56,994 nucleotides of DNA from Oculatella sp. LEGE 06141 (GCF_015207605.1 NZ_JADEWO010000044.1:1-56994); one strand, 5' to 3'; positions 29,216-40,251 are shown, counted from the first letter of the stretch. The notes: a model not told the origin generated them from the letters alone. Numbers and translations are program-made.

Positions 29216-30985
29216 TTAAGGATTATTGGTCGTGGCGTAGTAGAGAAAGTCTGCTAACTCTTCCTGAAGATCGGCGATCGGGTCAGTTTCACCGATGGCG
29301 ATCGCCGTTTCAAGCTGATCCAATAAGTTTTGCAGTTCCTCTGCTTGCTCCGGGGCGAGGGTGGTCAGGCTTTGCTGCGCCCGCTCGATTAACGCGGTCA
29401 GTTCGGGATCAAGCGGGATGGCTGCGGTGGCGATCGTCTCATCCGCTTCAAACAGGGCATCCAAATCGGCTCTGGCTTGCTTTAGTTCATGGCTGGAAAG
29501 CCGCTGAATTCCTTCATAATTCACAACCAGCGTGCCCTGTTGTCCTTTGCCTTTTTCAGTCGTGGTCACCGTGAGAATACCATTCAAATCAAAGTCAAAA
29601 TTCACCTCAATTTGATGACTGCCTGCGGGGCCAGGAGCCAGTCCCTCCACTCGATAGGAACCGAGCGGCACGTTTTCTTCAGCCACTTGGTTTTCACCCT
29701 GAAAGATTTCGATTTCAACCGCCGGTTGGTCATCAGAAACGGTGGAATAGATCTCAGAACGGGAAACGGGTACAACACTGTTGCGCGGAATAATGACACT
29801 AAAGAATCCCGGCATGACGCCAATCGGGGTTGTGACGGCTGCTGAGATGCCAAGCGAATGAGGAATGACATCGACCAGAATGGCCTCAACCGCCTCACCC
29901 ATTAGAACACCCGCTTGCAGAGCGGCACCCAACGCCACACACAAATCAGGCTGCACACCATCCACCGGAGACTGGCCTAAATGCTCCTCTACCATCTGCT
30001 GCACCAGAGGAATGCGGGTGGAACCGCCGACTAAAATCACCCGATCCAGATCCTCTGGCTCCAGATCGGCATCAGCCAGCGCCCGGTCGATCGCCTCTAA
30101 GGTTTCTTCCAGCAATGGACGAATCAACTCTTCAAAATCAGATCGAGCAATTTCAGTTTCCAGATGCAGGGCGGTCTTGCCCTTACTGCCCAAAAACGCT
30201 TCTCGAACCGAAGCAAAGGCGTGGGAACTGAGCGTGATTTTCACCTGTTCTGCGGCTCGCAGCAACCGCGCTTGAGTCGCTAAATCGTCTGGCACATCAA
30301 CACTGTGCGTCTGCCGAAATCGCTCTGCCAGGTGCAGTTGCAGCCGTCGATCGAAATCATCGCCCCCTAACCGATTGTTACCGTGGCTAGCCAGCACTTC
30401 CGTTACGTCTCCGGTAATCTCCACCACCGAGACATCAAAGGTGCCACCCCCCAGGTCATACACCAATACCTGTTCGGTTTCCTCCGATCGCACGTCATAG
30501 GTCAAAGCCGCTGCGGTTGGCTCATTGATAATTTGCAGCACCTCCAGACCCGCAATCTCTCCAGCAGTTTTAGTCGCCTGCCGTTGGGCATCGGTAAAAT
30601 AGGCTGGCACTGTAATCACAGCCTGAGTCACGTCTTCTCCCAGCGTGGTTTCGGCTCGTTGCTTGAGGGCACGCAAAATCATGGCCGAGATTTCGTGGGG
30701 CAAATAGTCGCGTGTCTCATCTGATTCGGTGCCACCAACACGCAGCGTTGTTTTATGATCCGTACCCATCCAACGCTTGATCGAGCGGACAGTGCGATCG
30801 GGTGCGGCGGCATACTGACGCAGGGCTTCGCGACCCACAACCAGTTTTCCTGTATCACTAAAGCCAACACAGGAGGGCAACATCAGATCGCCGTCATCTC
30901 CTGGCAAGACGCGTGCCTGACCGTTTTCGACGATCGCCACCTCAGAATTAGTTGTGCCCAAATCAATGCCAACGGTTCTGCCCAT
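29216..30985 (-). CDS. Hsp70 family chaperone with shortened lid
   Basis: The 589-residue protein has a complete Hsp70 ATPase domain (about 1-365): GIDLGTTNSEVAIVENG, VITVPAYFTDAQRQATK, LQIINEPTAAALTY, VLVYDLGGGTFDVSVVE and ILVGGSTRIPLVQ. A linker (AILVDVIPHSLGI) and a beta-sandwich substrate domain (about 370-490) follow. The remaining helical part is only about 100 residues, shorter than in DnaK, with no disordered EEVD-like tail. It is not one of the usual DnaK paralogues by length or neighbours. It sits in an operon with its own J-protein, GrpE-like factor and two TPR proteins, which suggests a dedicated chaperone cycle. I see no CIRCE element upstream. Confidence 0.94.
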   Translation of the reverse strand: MGRTVGIDLGTTNSEVAIVENGQARVLPGDDGDLMLPSCVGFSDTGKLVVGREALRQYAAAPDRTVRSIKRWMGTDHKTTLRVGGTESDETRDYLPHEISAMILRALKQRAETTLGEDVTQAVITVPAYFTDAQRQATKTAGEIAGLEVLQIINEPTAAALTYDVRSEETEQVLVYDLGGGTFDVSVVEITGDVTEVLASHGNNRLGGDDFDRRLQLHLAERFRQTHSVDVPDDLATQARLLRAAEQVKITLSSHAFASVREAFLGSKGKTALHLETEIARSDFEELIRPLLEETLEAIDRALADADLEPEDLDRVILVGGSTRIPLVQQMVEEHLGQSPVDGVQPDLCVALGAALQAGVLMGEAVEAILVDVIPHSLGISAAVTTPIGVMPGFFSVIIPRNSVVPVSRSEIYSTVSDDQPAVEIEIFQGENQVAEENVPLGSYRVEGLAPGPAGSHQIEVNFDFDLNGILTVTTTEKGKGQQGTLVVNYEGIQRLSSHELKQARADLDALFEADETIATAAIPLDPELTALIERAQQSLTTLAPEQAEELQNLLDQLETAIAIGETDPIADLQEELADFLYYATTNNP

Positions 30986-31050
30986 AATTTAGTTAAGTGA
31001 AGATCAATGGCTGAGTCTGGAGTGTCTGGTGCGTTATTGGTATTTTTGCA

Positions 31051-31794
31051 TCATTGCTCACGTTGTTTGACGGCAACAATGACCTGTGCCTCCCGCAGAA
31101 CTTGATCGCCCCACCAATAGCCTCGCACCACTTCTTGAACAACGGTGTTTTCTGGAATGGATGCGCTTTCCTGTCGCCCTATCGCATACATGGTTTGTGG
31201 ATTAAAGGGAGTGCCTTGCGCCTCAATGGGAGTCACCTGCCGTTGCCGGAGAACATCGAGGAGCGATCGCCGAATCAAGTTGACTCCCTGCTGGTTACTG
31301 AGCAAAACCTCACGCAACGAGGATGTGGTAGACGCAGCATCAGGCAGTTGGGGCTGGGTTAACGGCTGTATCCACCGCTGCCACCAGGGCTGAGGGGCGC
31401 TTGCAGGTTGCTCTGGCAGTTGGGAAAGGGCTTCAATTTGTTCTTGCCAATGGGTACACGCCTGATCAAGCGCATCCAGTACACTCAGCAAGTCACGCCA
31501 TAGAGGTTTTGGGTCAATCTGAACGCCCTGTTTGGGGTTGGCTTCGAGCGGTTGTTGCAGATGGTTTTTCTCTGCCTGTACTCCCTCTAAAGCCTGTTGG
31601 AGTGTGTTTTGCGTTGCCTGTAAGAGCTTCCCTTGCTGTTTCATCTCATGGCGTAAAGCCATCCACTCTGCCACCATCTGATACGGATCGAACGGCGTGA
31701 CTGATTCAGGTTCTTCCCCCAAATACTCTGGTAGTGAGGGTTCATTCTGGAGCAGACCGAAAAACCTTTCAAATAAACGTTGCTGATCCACCAT
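31051..31794 (-). CDS. GrpE-like nucleotide exchange factor
   Basis: The 247-residue protein has a coiled-coil region (about 45-85: MKQQGKLLQATQNTLQQALEG) and a four-helix part. A C-terminal beta-wing has the GrpE pattern (VTPIEAQGTPFNPQTMYAIGR followed by NTVVQEVVRGYWWGDQVLREAQVIVAVK), equivalent to the G.PFDPN.HEAV and GY.l.drvLRPA.V.V signatures. It is diverged from housekeeping GrpE (YAIGRQES replaces the HEA.. region) and has an N-terminal extension. It lies 65 bases upstream of the Hsp70 gene and 22 bases downstream of the J-protein gene, so the three form one chaperone unit. It should speed ADP release from that Hsp70. Confidence 0.88.
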   Translation of the reverse strand: MVDQQRLFERFFGLLQNEPSLPEYLGEEPESVTPFDPYQMVAEWMALRHEMKQQGKLLQATQNTLQQALEGVQAEKNHLQQPLEANPKQGVQIDPKPLWRDLLSVLDALDQACTHWQEQIEALSQLPEQPASAPQPWWQRWIQPLTQPQLPDAASTTSSLREVLLSNQQGVNLIRRSLLDVLRQRQVTPIEAQGTPFNPQTMYAIGRQESASIPENTVVQEVVRGYWWGDQVLREAQVIVAVKQREQ

Positions 31795-31816
31795 GGTGAC
31801 TTGATTGACTCCAACC

Positions 31817-32116
31817 TTAAAACGTGTCCTGAATCAATTCCTCTAAACTCATCTCTACCACACCGCTGATCCGCTGTCGCAATTGTTGTAAATTAGCCGG
31901 ATCAATTGTGGCTTTAATGGGACGAACCAGAAAGAAAAAATCATCGGTTTCAGGTGAACCCCCTTTGCGAATGGCATCATAGGCGGCTCGGATAGCTTTA
32001 AATTCGTCTGGATGCCGATGAGCCGGAAATTCCTTAAGCTTGGCGTGGTAGGCAGCTTTGACTTCAGCAGGCGTAGCCGTGGGGGAAATGCCGAGGCGAT
32101 CGTAGTGAGAAGACAT
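31817..32116 (-). CDS. Minimal J-domain protein
   Basis: A 99-residue DnaJ-type protein. The J domain occupies residues 3-52: YDRLGISPTATPAEVKAAYH, then HPD at 35-37 (the loop that triggers Hsp70 ATP hydrolysis) and EFKAIRAAYDAIRKG. The loop between helix II and HPD is short. After the J domain come about 45 residues with no zinc-finger or substrate domain, ending in an acidic helix (MSLEELIQDTF). It should recruit the Hsp70 of the same operon but cannot bind clients in the normal DnaJ way, so client choice must come from the TPR proteins beside it. The gaps to its neighbours are 49 and 22 bases. Confidence 0.9.
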   Translation of the reverse strand: MSSHYDRLGISPTATPAEVKAAYHAKLKEFPAHRHPDEFKAIRAAYDAIRKGGSPETDDFFFLVRPIKATIDPANLQQLRQRISGVVEMSLEELIQDTF

Positions 32117-32165
32117 GGTTGAAGTAGGGTTGAAGGTGAGGTGCTAGCGTTTAAACGGAAGGAGG

Positions 32166-34664
32166 TTATCGGCGTTTACGCTTTGGCGACTTCTTGGAAG
32201 TAGAAGCAAACCCGCCCGGAGGAAATCCGAAACCAGAGTCCAGATCATCGTCTTCCTCATCAAAGTCGGGCATGTCGTTCATCATCATTTGTTTCAGTTC
32301 TGGAAGCATCCGTTTCAGTTCACCTGGGGGAACCTGACTGCCCAACATCTTACGAATCATATTCTCCAGCAGATCATCCACATCGGATGAATCAAAGCCC
32401 TCAAAGGTGGCAGGATCGGGGAGGAATTGCTGTACCTCCTGAGCATTGAGGAATGCCTGTTCTTCCCGAAACGCTTGCAATGCTTTGGCATCCTGAAGAC
32501 GGCGGGCAACCTCAAAGCCTTGCTGCTTAAACGTTTCGTAATTTGAAGAGTCGGGGGGATAAGTTGTAGCCTTTGCCAGCAGGAGCAATGGATTTTGGGG
32601 TTCTCGCGTCAGAGCCTCTTCAATAAAGGGGCGTAACATTTGATCCTGAAGAATGCTCTGGGTGTAGCGGCGTACCTGGAGCTGGATGTGAGCCAGGGCA
32701 TTACCCGGTTGCGGCTGGGTGTTGAGATAGAACTGTAGAGGAGTTTGCAGTTTTTTGGGGTCACGCTCTTTGAGGGTTAGGATCACGAGATGAGCTTCCC
32801 TGGCTTCTGGTTGTTGATCCCCCAGTTCAAATAGCTTCAGCATGTATTGGGTAATGAGCGCAGCAATTCCCTTTTCTCGTTTGGCAAACAGCAGGATGGA
32901 AAGGGAGATCGCCTGTAAGGTTGGCACTTGCTCTTGGGGAGACAAGTCTTGCAGCAATTCCTCCCATTCCTGCACGGCTGCCGTTTGATTGAGCGACACC
33001 TTGCCCCCGGAGTTGGGTTCTCCCTGAGCCTCCTCTACAAAGATCTGGCAGGCTTGGAGTGCCGGATCGAGTTCAACGCTACTCTCTACTAAATGGCTGA
33101 AAAGAGAATAATCACGGGTGGACAGCGCATCCACCCAGGGCAAAACCTCTACATCCGCGACCGGATTGAGATCCCCAAATTTCTTTCCAAAGCGGCGACG
33201 CGTTTCCAAAGCCGCTTCTGATTTACCCAATTTCTTCAAGGTATCAACCAGAACCATATAGACTTCTTGGGAACGACATCCCGCTTCTAGTGCCTGGGTC
33301 AGTAAGGAAAGGGCCTCGTCAGAGCGACCGTCCATGACAGCAACCAATCCATGCCGCCCAATCACCTCTGGCGATCGCGGGTCAATGCGTTCTGCGGCTT
33401 GCAGTTCACCCATTGCGGCTCGCTCTCGTCCTAACGACATCCAGGTATCTGCCAGCCGACAATGACCATAGGTGAGCGTTACTTTGCGGCGCTCCTCTGG
33501 CCAGTCTTGCGGGTTCTGTTTAAACTCTTGCTCCAGCCACTTCAGCAGTCGGGTCAACAACCGCTGTAACGCCTGATAGTCCCCGTTCAGATCCAGGACT
33601 TTCATCAAATTGACGGTCAGTATTGGATCAAAGGGTTGCTCCCGATATAATCGCTGCCAAAACTCCGAAGCACACCCTACTTCCCCTTGAGATGCCGCCT
33701 GTTCCCCGGCCAGAGCTAACAGAGCAGGACGCAGAGTGGCGAGTTCTGGAAATCGGTTGGAGCGGCGATCGAGCTTAAGCAACACATGAGCCGCTTCGTG
33801 AGGATTATCCTTGTCAATGAACTCAAGCATGGACAAGATATCCAACACTTCACCCGGAAACTGGCTGTCTAACCGAAATTGCATCTGCTGTAGCGGTAGC
33901 TGCCCGGTGGTCACCTGTTGCCGCAGAGCTAGGCGCTGTAGGGCGGGATGCCTTGTATAGGTTGGCAGCCCCAGAGTTGATCCCCACAAACTACGGGTTT
34001 GGAGTCCTAACCCCAGTTGGAGCGCTGCTGCATCCCAGTTACCCAGGGTCTGTTGGGTGTACACCTGCCAGATGTCGGGACGATCGCCCGGTGTCAGAGG
34101 ATGCTTGATCTTCTGGAAAGATACCAGAGCCGCTTCCGGTTGCTGAGCCTTCAGTGCCAGGATGCCGCGCAGCCAGTGCTGCTGTGGGGCTGGAAAGCGT
34201 TTAGCCTGTTTATGCAACAGATGTTCGACGGTTTCAATGTCGCCCTTGAGCAACAGCAGTTTGGGATAACAAATACTGTAGTTTTTCGGTAAAGTGCCAT
34301 CCTCAAAGACCGGACGAATCAGGGCGATCGCCTCATCCAGGCGCTTCATGGCTAACAAACATTTGGCTAACCAATAGTGGGGTTCACCCATTAAGCCTAG
34401 CTGCAACGCCTGACGAAACGATGTGCTGGCTGGCTTAAACTCCTCCTTATTAAAGTCCTGCTTGCCTCGGAGTACCCAAATTTCGGCTTCTGACGGGGAC
34501 ACAACCAGTTCAGGCTGAGAGCGTTGGGCTTTATGAATTTCATCCAACGCCTGACGATAGTTCTGCTGTTTTAGCAGAGTTTGCAGTTGCGCCTGGAACT
34601 TATCTTGAGGCGAAGGCGGCACTGTGCTGCGCTGCTCACGTTGTGGGAGGCGTCGCTTAGCCAT
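32166..34664 (-). CDS. Large TPR protein, first gene of the Hsp70 operon
   Basis: The 832-residue protein is made largely of degenerate TPR helix pairs, recognisable for example as NYRQALDEIHKAQRSQPE, ASTSFRQALQLGLMGEPHYW, AAERIDPRSPEVIGRHG and ALETRRRFGK. It ends with a low-complexity acidic region (DEEDDDLDSGFGFPP), then a basic tail (SKKSPKRKRR). It has no signal peptide or membrane segment. I chose the ATG at 34664 because GGAGGAG lies 5 bases before it; the frame starts seven codons earlier. As the head of the operon with J-protein, GrpE and Hsp70, it is the best candidate for a client- or scaffold-binding subunit. No known family name fits with confidence. Confidence 0.85.
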   Translation of the reverse strand: MAKRRLPQREQRSTVPPSPQDKFQAQLQTLLKQQNYRQALDEIHKAQRSQPELVVSPSEAEIWVLRGKQDFNKEEFKPASTSFRQALQLGLMGEPHYWLAKCLLAMKRLDEAIALIRPVFEDGTLPKNYSICYPKLLLLKGDIETVEHLLHKQAKRFPAPQQHWLRGILALKAQQPEAALVSFQKIKHPLTPGDRPDIWQVYTQQTLGNWDAAALQLGLGLQTRSLWGSTLGLPTYTRHPALQRLALRQQVTTGQLPLQQMQFRLDSQFPGEVLDILSMLEFIDKDNPHEAAHVLLKLDRRSNRFPELATLRPALLALAGEQAASQGEVGCASEFWQRLYREQPFDPILTVNLMKVLDLNGDYQALQRLLTRLLKWLEQEFKQNPQDWPEERRKVTLTYGHCRLADTWMSLGRERAAMGELQAAERIDPRSPEVIGRHGLVAVMDGRSDEALSLLTQALEAGCRSQEVYMVLVDTLKKLGKSEAALETRRRFGKKFGDLNPVADVEVLPWVDALSTRDYSLFSHLVESSVELDPALQACQIFVEEAQGEPNSGGKVSLNQTAAVQEWEELLQDLSPQEQVPTLQAISLSILLFAKREKGIAALITQYMLKLFELGDQQPEAREAHLVILTLKERDPKKLQTPLQFYLNTQPQPGNALAHIQLQVRRYTQSILQDQMLRPFIEEALTREPQNPLLLLAKATTYPPDSSNYETFKQQGFEVARRLQDAKALQAFREEQAFLNAQEVQQFLPDPATFEGFDSSDVDDLLENMIRKMLGSQVPPGELKRMLPELKQMMMNDMPDFDEEDDDLDSGFGFPPGGFASTSKKSPKRKRR

Positions 34665-34794
34665 AGAGCTCCTCCAGACAAACAATCCTTAAGTGCATAT
34701 ACTAATGCAGGATACCGTTTGTCGGGGCAACAGCGCAGTGTCTACGTGCGAATCGTTGAATTAGAGAATTGGGGCGCTGCTCATTTAGTAGCTA

Positions 34795-35004
34795 TTAGTA
34801 GCTATCGTCTCCCCCAGCCGTCAGGATAGCCAGAAGATGGTTCGCGTGGTTCAATCGAGCGGCGATCGCCTGCCGCCAGCTCAAGCTAACATTGGGATCG
34901 GCCAACACCTCTTGTGCCCACTGCCGATAGACAGCGCTTTTAATGATATCTTCCTGCTCCAGCAGGTTGAGATTGTCGTAGACGGTTTGAGGAGAAACTG
35001 ACAT
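34795..35004 (-). CDS. Small hypothetical protein
   Basis: A 69-residue soluble helical protein (MSVSPQTVYDNLNLLEQEDI...), rich in Leu, Ala and Gln, with SLSWRQAIAARLNHANHLLA in the middle and an acidic end. AAGGAACAGAAG precedes the ATG at 35004; the frame stays open to 35076, but the upstream residues look like non-coding sequence. I do not recognise a family. It is the nearest gene upstream of the Hsp70 operon on the same strand, 130 bases away, so co-regulation is possible but unproved. Confidence 0.65.
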   Translation of the reverse strand: MSVSPQTVYDNLNLLEQEDIIKSAVYRQWAQEVLADPNVSLSWRQAIAARLNHANHLLAILTAGGDDSY

Positions 35005-35574
35005 TGTCTTCTGTTCCTTAATCACGTCTTTGTCACGCTCTCCAGCAGTTGATGAAGGGGTGACTGTGCCATACAAGGTATGATCGCCACAATTTCAATG
35101 AAAGCCGTTATGATGTCACAGATTGTCTCAGTTCTTTACACTGGTTGAAAATTAATCAAACTTATTCGCGATCTGGTCGCGATCGAAATTCCTGCGGCAA
35201 TAATCAATGTTTTGAAATATCAATAAGAAATATTACTTTCCTTCCAGACGGCAGGAAGATTTTTTGGAGTTGGCTCTACGGTAAAAAGTAGCGAAAAATA
35301 CTCTTTGTCAACTATTAAGACAGAGGTGCTAATTGGAGTAACTGAGGCCGAAGTGCGGTTCTATCAAGCCATCCAGGAGTAAAACCAGACTACTTTAGAG
35401 CCTTATTTGAGCGCTATTTAACCGTTTAATAACGAATTAAGAGTTAAACGGCTAGATGTGACAATTTCCTTAAGACCTGACCGCTAACGCGACCTTTGTT
35501 AGAGAATCCATCTACTAGAGGTAACGGTTTTCTATTCTCTAGATCACCCTTCTTTATCACGCCCGAACGTCAAA
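35005..35574. other. Long regulatory gap upstream of gltB
   Basis: No gene is recognised in 570 bases. The part 35150-35340 is AT-rich and carries a GTA-N8-TAC site (listed separately); it divides the divergent small gene and gltB. Such length suggests a long leader or multiple promoters for gltB. Confidence 0.5.
35288..35301. promoter_or_regulatory. NtcA-type binding site upstream of gltB
   Basis: GTA, eight bases, TAC: the exact palindromic core bound by the nitrogen regulator NtcA, starting 287 bases before the gltB ATG. The spacing to a TAN3T -10 element at about 22-23 bases is not clearly satisfied; TATTAA at 35313 is too close and TAATTG at 35330 too far. The motif match is exact; function is an inference supported by the nitrogen-assimilation gene it faces. 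Confidence 0.5.
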
Positions 35575-38500
35575 ATGAAACGTAACGAACTGCCACCCAA
35601 GCAAGGTCTGTACGATCCGCAATTTGAGCATGATGCATGCGGCGTTGGATTTATTGTGCACATGAAGGGAGAACAATCCCACGCGATCGTCGAACAGGCG
35701 TTAACCATTCTCTTGAACCTTGACCACCGGGGTGCCTGCGGTGCCGAGGCCAACACAGGCGACGGGGCGGGAATTTTGATGCAGGTGCCGCACAAGTTTC
35801 TTAAAAAGGTGACAGCGGCAGAAAACATCACGCTCCCAGAGGTGGGGCAGTATGGCGTTGGCATGATTTACGCCTCTCCCGATGCGGCAACGCGGCAAAA
35901 AAGCCGTCACCTGTTTGAGCAAATTGTGGCAGAAGAGGGACAGTCGGTGCTGGGTTGGCGCGATGTTCCCACCAATCACGCTTCACTGGGGGACACGGCC
36001 AAATCAAGCGAACCGTTTATGCAGCAGGTGTTCATCCAGCGTGCCGCTAACCTGCTGGACGATCTGGCCTTTGAGCGCAAGCTCTACGTAATTCGCAAGC
36101 GATCGCACAGCATAATCCGTACATCGCAGATTGATTCCTACTGGTATCCATCGAGCCTGTCTGCCCGCACCCTGGTTTACAAGGGAATGCTGATGCCAGA
36201 ACAGGTAGGGCAGTATTATCCAGATTTACACGATCCTGATCTGGAAAGTGCGCTAGGACTGGTTCATTCTCGCTTTAGCACCAACACCTTTCCCAGTTGG
36301 GAGCGATCGCATCCGTATCGCTACATTGCCCACAACGGCGAAATCAACACTCTGCGCGGCAACATGAACTGGATGCACGCCCGCCAATCGCTATTTGAGT
36401 CGGAGCTGTTTGGTGATGACTTAAAGAAGGCTCACCCGATCATTAATGTAGACGGCAGTGATTCTCTAATTTTTGATAATGCGCTGGAACTGATGGTGCT
36501 GGCAGGACGCTCCTTGCCCCACGCCATGATGATGATGATTCCAGAACCGTGGACGGCACACGAATCGATGAGCGATGAGAAAAAGGCGTTCTACGAATAC
36601 CATTCCTGCTTAATGGAACCGTGGGATGGCCCAGCCTCGATCGCGTTTACAGACGGCACGATGATGGGGGCAGTACTCGATCGCAATGGGCTACGTCCCT
36701 CCCGCTATTACGTCACTAAAGACGATCTGGTGATCATGGCTTCAGAAGCCGGAGTGCTGCCGATTGAGCCAGAGCGAGTGGCGTTGAAGGGGCGATTACA
36801 GCCCGGACGGATGTTCCTGGTCAACATGGAGGAAGGCCGCATCGTTGCCGATGAGGAAATCAAGAACAGCATTGTATCTGAGCATCCTTACCGGGAGTGG
36901 ATTAATCAGCATTTGGTAGATCTAGCCAACCTGAAGGACGCGCCTGAATTTGAGTTGGGAACCTGGAATTCCCTGCCCCTACTCCAACGTCAGATGGCAT
37001 TTGGCTACACCTTTGAGGAACTGCGGCTGCTGCTAACCCCAATGGCGCGAGATGGCGTGGAGGCCGTTGGAGCAATGGGAGCCGATACGCCGTTATCTGT
37101 TCTCTCGGATCGACCGAAACTGCTGTACGACTACTTCCAGCAGTTGTTTGCTCAAGTTACCAATCCGCCGATTGACTCCATTCGAGAGGAGATTGTCACC
37201 TCTGCCGAAACCACAATTGGCTCTGAGCGCAACCTGCTGAAGCCAGAGCCAGAGAGCTGCCATCTGATCAAGCTGAAGACCCCTATTCTTACCAATGAAG
37301 AGTTGGCGAAGCTCAAATCGGTATCAGAGGGCAATTTTAAGTCCATTACCCTGCCGATTCTGTTTCATCCCAAAGAGGGGGTAAAGGGTTTGGAAACCGT
37401 GATGGAGCAGATCTTTACCCAGGCCGATCGGGCGATCGCCGATGGGGTCAGTATCCTGATCTTGAGCGATCGCAACGTTGACCAGGAGAATGCTCCTATT
37501 CCGGCATTGCTGGCCGTGTCGGGCTTGCATCACCACCTGATCCGGGAAGGCACGCGCACCCGCGTCGGCATTGTGCTGGAATCGGGGGAGCCGCGTGAGG
37601 TGCATCATTACGCCTTGCTGATGGGCTACGGCTGCGGTGCCATTAATCCATACCTGGCCTTTGAGACGATCGATGACATGATCCAGGACGGGTTGCTGGT
37701 CAACGTCGATACGAAGACGGCCTGTAAGAACTACATCAAAGCGGCAACCAAGGGTGTGATTAAGGTTGCTTCAAAGATCGGCATTTCAACGCTGCAAAGC
37801 TACCGGGGAGCGCAGGTGTTTGAGGCGATCGGGCTGAATCGTACGGTGGTCGATCGCTACTTTACCTGGACTACCTCACGCATTGCTGGCGTTGGGCTGG
37901 AGGTGCTGGCGCAAGAAGCAATTTTGCGGCACAGACACGCTTTCCCAGAACGGCAGGTGAATGGTCATACCCTGGATGTGGGTGGCGAATATCAGTGGCG
38001 CAAGGAAGGGGAAGCTCACCTGTTCAGTCCCCAGACGATTCATACCTTGCAACGGGCTGTCCGGAGTGGGCAGTACGACCTGTATCAGACGTATGCGGCT
38101 CTGGTGAATGAACAGACGCAGAAACACTTTACGCTGCGAGGACTGCTGGAGTTTAAGCCGCGTCAACCCGTGCCAATCGAAGAAGTGGAGCCGATCGAGT
38201 CCATCATGACCCGGTTTAAAACGGGAGCCATGAGCTACGGTTCTATTTCCAAGGAAGCGCATGAGGCATTGGCGATCGCCATGAACCGGATTGGCGGTAA
38301 GTCCAATACGGGCGAAGGGGGGGAAGACCCCGATCGCTACACCTGGACGAACGAACGGGGCGATTCTAAAAACAGTGCGATCAAACAGGTGGCATCAGGG
38401 CGGTTTGGGGTCACAAGTCTCTATTTATCGCAGGCCAAGGAAGTACAAATCAAAATGGCGCAGGGGGCAAAACCTGGCGAAGGAGGGCAACTTCCCGGCA

Positions 38501-40170
38501 AGAAGGTGTATCCCTGGATTGCCAAGGTGCGACACTCTACCCCAGGAGTGGGGCTGATTTCGCCGCCGCCGCACCACGATATTTACTCGATCGAAGACCT
38601 GGCGGAGCTAATTCACGATCTGAAGAATGCTAACCGAGAGGCGCGGATTAGCGTCAAGCTGGTATCGGAAGTGGGAGTAGGGACGATCGCCGCTGGGGTG
38701 GCTAAAGCCCATGCCGATGTGGTGCTAATCTCCGGGTACGATGGCGGTACCGGAGCATCACCGCAAACCTCCATCAAGCACGCTGGATTGCCCTGGGAAC
38801 TGGGGCTGGCCGAAACTCACCAAACCCTGGTCTTGAATAACCTCCGTTCTCGCATCACTGTAGAAACGGATGGGCAGATGAAAACGGGACGCGATGTCGT
38901 GATTGCGGCACTGCTGGGGGCGGAGGAGTTCGGATTTGCAACGGCTCCCCTGGTAACGTTGGGCTGTATTATGATGCGCGTTTGCCATCTCAACACCTGC
39001 CCCGTTGGCGTTGCCACGCAAGATCCGCAGCTCCGAGCCGCTTTTACAGGCGATCCAGACCATACCGTCAACTTCATGAAGTTTATTGCTCAGGATGTGC
39101 GAGAACTGATGGCACAGCTTGGCTTCCGCACACTCAATGAAATGGTGGGTCGTACCGATGTGCTGGAGCCAAAGAAAGCCGTTGATCATTGGAAAGCAAA
39201 GGGGTTAGATGTTTCCACGATTCTCTACCAGCCAGAGGTGGGGGAAGAGATTGGGCGCTACTGCCAGATTCCCCAGGATCACGGCCTCGCCAAGTCTCTG
39301 GATCTCACTGTATTGCTGGACAAATGCCGACCTGCGATCGAACGCGGCGAGAAAGTGAGCGCCACCCTGCCAATTAAAAACGTGAATCGGGTGGTGGGTA
39401 CCATTCTCGGCAATGAAATCACCAAACGCCACTGGCATGGTCTTCCGGAAGACACCATTCACCTGCATTTTCAGGGCAGTGCGGGGCAGAGCTTTGGCGC
39501 ATTCGTGCCCAAAGGTGTAACGCTGGAACTGGAAGGTGATGCCAATGATTACCTCGGCAAAGGACTCAGCGGCGGCAAAATTATTCTTTACCCGCCCGTT
39601 GCCTCTACCTTTGTGGCCGAGGAAAACATTATCACGGGGAACGTTGCTTTCTATGGCGCAACCAGCGGTGAAGCCTACATTCGCGGCATGGCGGGTGAGC
39701 GATTCTGCGTCCGCAACTCTGGCGTAACGGCTGTAGTAGAAGCGGTGGGCGATCACGGTTGTGAATACATGACGGGTGGCAAGGTCGTGATTCTTGGTGT
39801 AACCGGACGCAACTTTGCGGCTGGCATGAGCGGCGGCGTGGCCTATATTCTCGATGAAGCAGGCGACTTTGCCACCCGCTGCAATACTCAGATGGTCGGT
39901 CTAGAAACGCTGGAAGACCCAGAGGAAATTCAAGACCTGTATCAGATGATTCAACGTCATGCTGACTACACCCACAGCCAGAAAGCCGCGCAGGTTTTGG
40001 CGCAGTGGGATACCATTGTGCCCACGTTTGTCAAGGTAATGCCACGAGACTACAAGCGCGTGCTGCAAGCGATTAAGGAGGCGATCGCAGACGGTCTGAG
40101 CGGCGACGATGCCCTCACTGCTGCCTTTGAAGCCAATGCTCGGGACGTTGCGCGGATTGGAGGAAGTTGA
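35575..40170 (+). CDS. gltB: Glutamate synthase large subunit
   Basis: The enzyme makes glutamate from glutamine and 2-oxoglutarate. The 1531-residue protein has the N-terminal amidotransferase with catalytic Cys22 (EHDACGVGF) after a short propeptide. It continues with a central linking domain, the FMN-binding synthase domain ([18 protein letters not shown]-like DGGTGASP region), the 3Fe-4S cluster motif C-x5-C-x4-C ([12 protein letters not shown]) and the C-terminal beta-helix of GXXGXXXG repeats. gltD follows 81 bases downstream, so I call this the NAD(P)H-linked large subunit rather than the stand-alone ferredoxin type, although the two are close in sequence. Nitrogen control through the NtcA-type site upstream is plausible. 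Confidence 0.95.
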   Translation: MKRNELPPKQGLYDPQFEHDACGVGFIVHMKGEQSHAIVEQALTILLNLDHRGACGAEANTGDGAGILMQVPHKFLKKVTAAENITLPEVGQYGVGMIYASPDAATRQKSRHLFEQIVAEEGQSVLGWRDVPTNHASLGDTAKSSEPFMQQVFIQRAANLLDDLAFERKLYVIRKRSHSIIRTSQIDSYWYPSSLSARTLVYKGMLMPEQVGQYYPDLHDPDLESALGLVHSRFSTNTFPSWERSHPYRYIAHNGEINTLRGNMNWMHARQSLFESELFGDDLKKAHPIINVDGSDSLIFDNALELMVLAGRSLPHAMMMMIPEPWTAHESMSDEKKAFYEYHSCLMEPWDGPASIAFTDGTMMGAVLDRNGLRPSRYYVTKDDLVIMASEAGVLPIEPERVALKGRLQPGRMFLVNMEEGRIVADEEIKNSIVSEHPYREWINQHLVDLANLKDAPEFELGTWNSLPLLQRQMAFGYTFEELRLLLTPMARDGVEAVGAMGADTPLSVLSDRPKLLYDYFQQLFAQVTNPPIDSIREEIVTSAETTIGSERNLLKPEPESCHLIKLKTPILTNEELAKLKSVSEGNFKSITLPILFHPKEGVKGLETVMEQIFTQADRAIADGVSILILSDRNVDQENAPIPALLAVSGLHHHLIREGTRTRVGIVLESGEPREVHHYALLMGYGCGAINPYLAFETIDDMIQDGLLVNVDTKTACKNYIKAATKGVIKVASKIGISTLQSYRGAQVFEAIGLNRTVVDRYFTWTTSRIAGVGLEVLAQEAILRHRHAFPERQVNGHTLDVGGEYQWRKEGEAHLFSPQTIHTLQRAVRSGQYDLYQTYAALVNEQTQKHFTLRGLLEFKPRQPVPIEEVEPIESIMTRFKTGAMSYGSISKEAHEALAIAMNRIGGKSNTGEGGEDPDRYTWTNERGDSKNSAIKQVASGRFGVTSLYLSQAKEVQIKMAQGAKPGEGGQLPGKKVYPWIAKVRHSTPGVGLISPPPHHDIYSIEDLAELIHDLKNANREARISVKLVSEVGVGTIAAGVAKAHADVVLISGYDGGTGASPQTSIKHAGLPWELGLAETHQTLVLNNLRSRITVETDGQMKTGRDVVIAALLGAEEFGFATAPLVTLGCIMMRVCHLNTCPVGVATQDPQLRAAFTGDPDHTVNFMKFIAQDVRELMAQLGFRTLNEMVGRTDVLEPKKAVDHWKAKGLDVSTILYQPEVGEEIGRYCQIPQDHGLAKSLDLTVLLDKCRPAIERGEKVSATLPIKNVNRVVGTILGNEITKRHWHGLPEDTIHLHFQGSAGQSFGAFVPKGVTLELEGDANDYLGKGLSGGKIILYPPVASTFVAEENIITGNVAFYGATSGEAYIRGMAGERFCVRNSGVTAVVEAVGDHGCEYMTGGKVVILGVTGRNFAAGMSGGVAYILDEAGDFATRCNTQMVGLETLEDPEEIQDLYQMIQRHADYTHSQKAAQVLAQWDTIVPTFVKVMPRDYKRVLQAIKEAIADGLSGDDALTAAFEANARDVARIGGS

Positions 40171-40251
40171 TGGGGAGTGGATTAGACCCATTTAATGCCC
40201 AATCATTGATCATTGACGAATTACCAGCAACCAATTACCACCGATCAACAC

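Noticed and set aside
34665-34794. CIRCE heat-shock element before the Hsp70 operon
   Set aside because: No TTAGCACTC/GAGTGCTAA inverted repeat is present.
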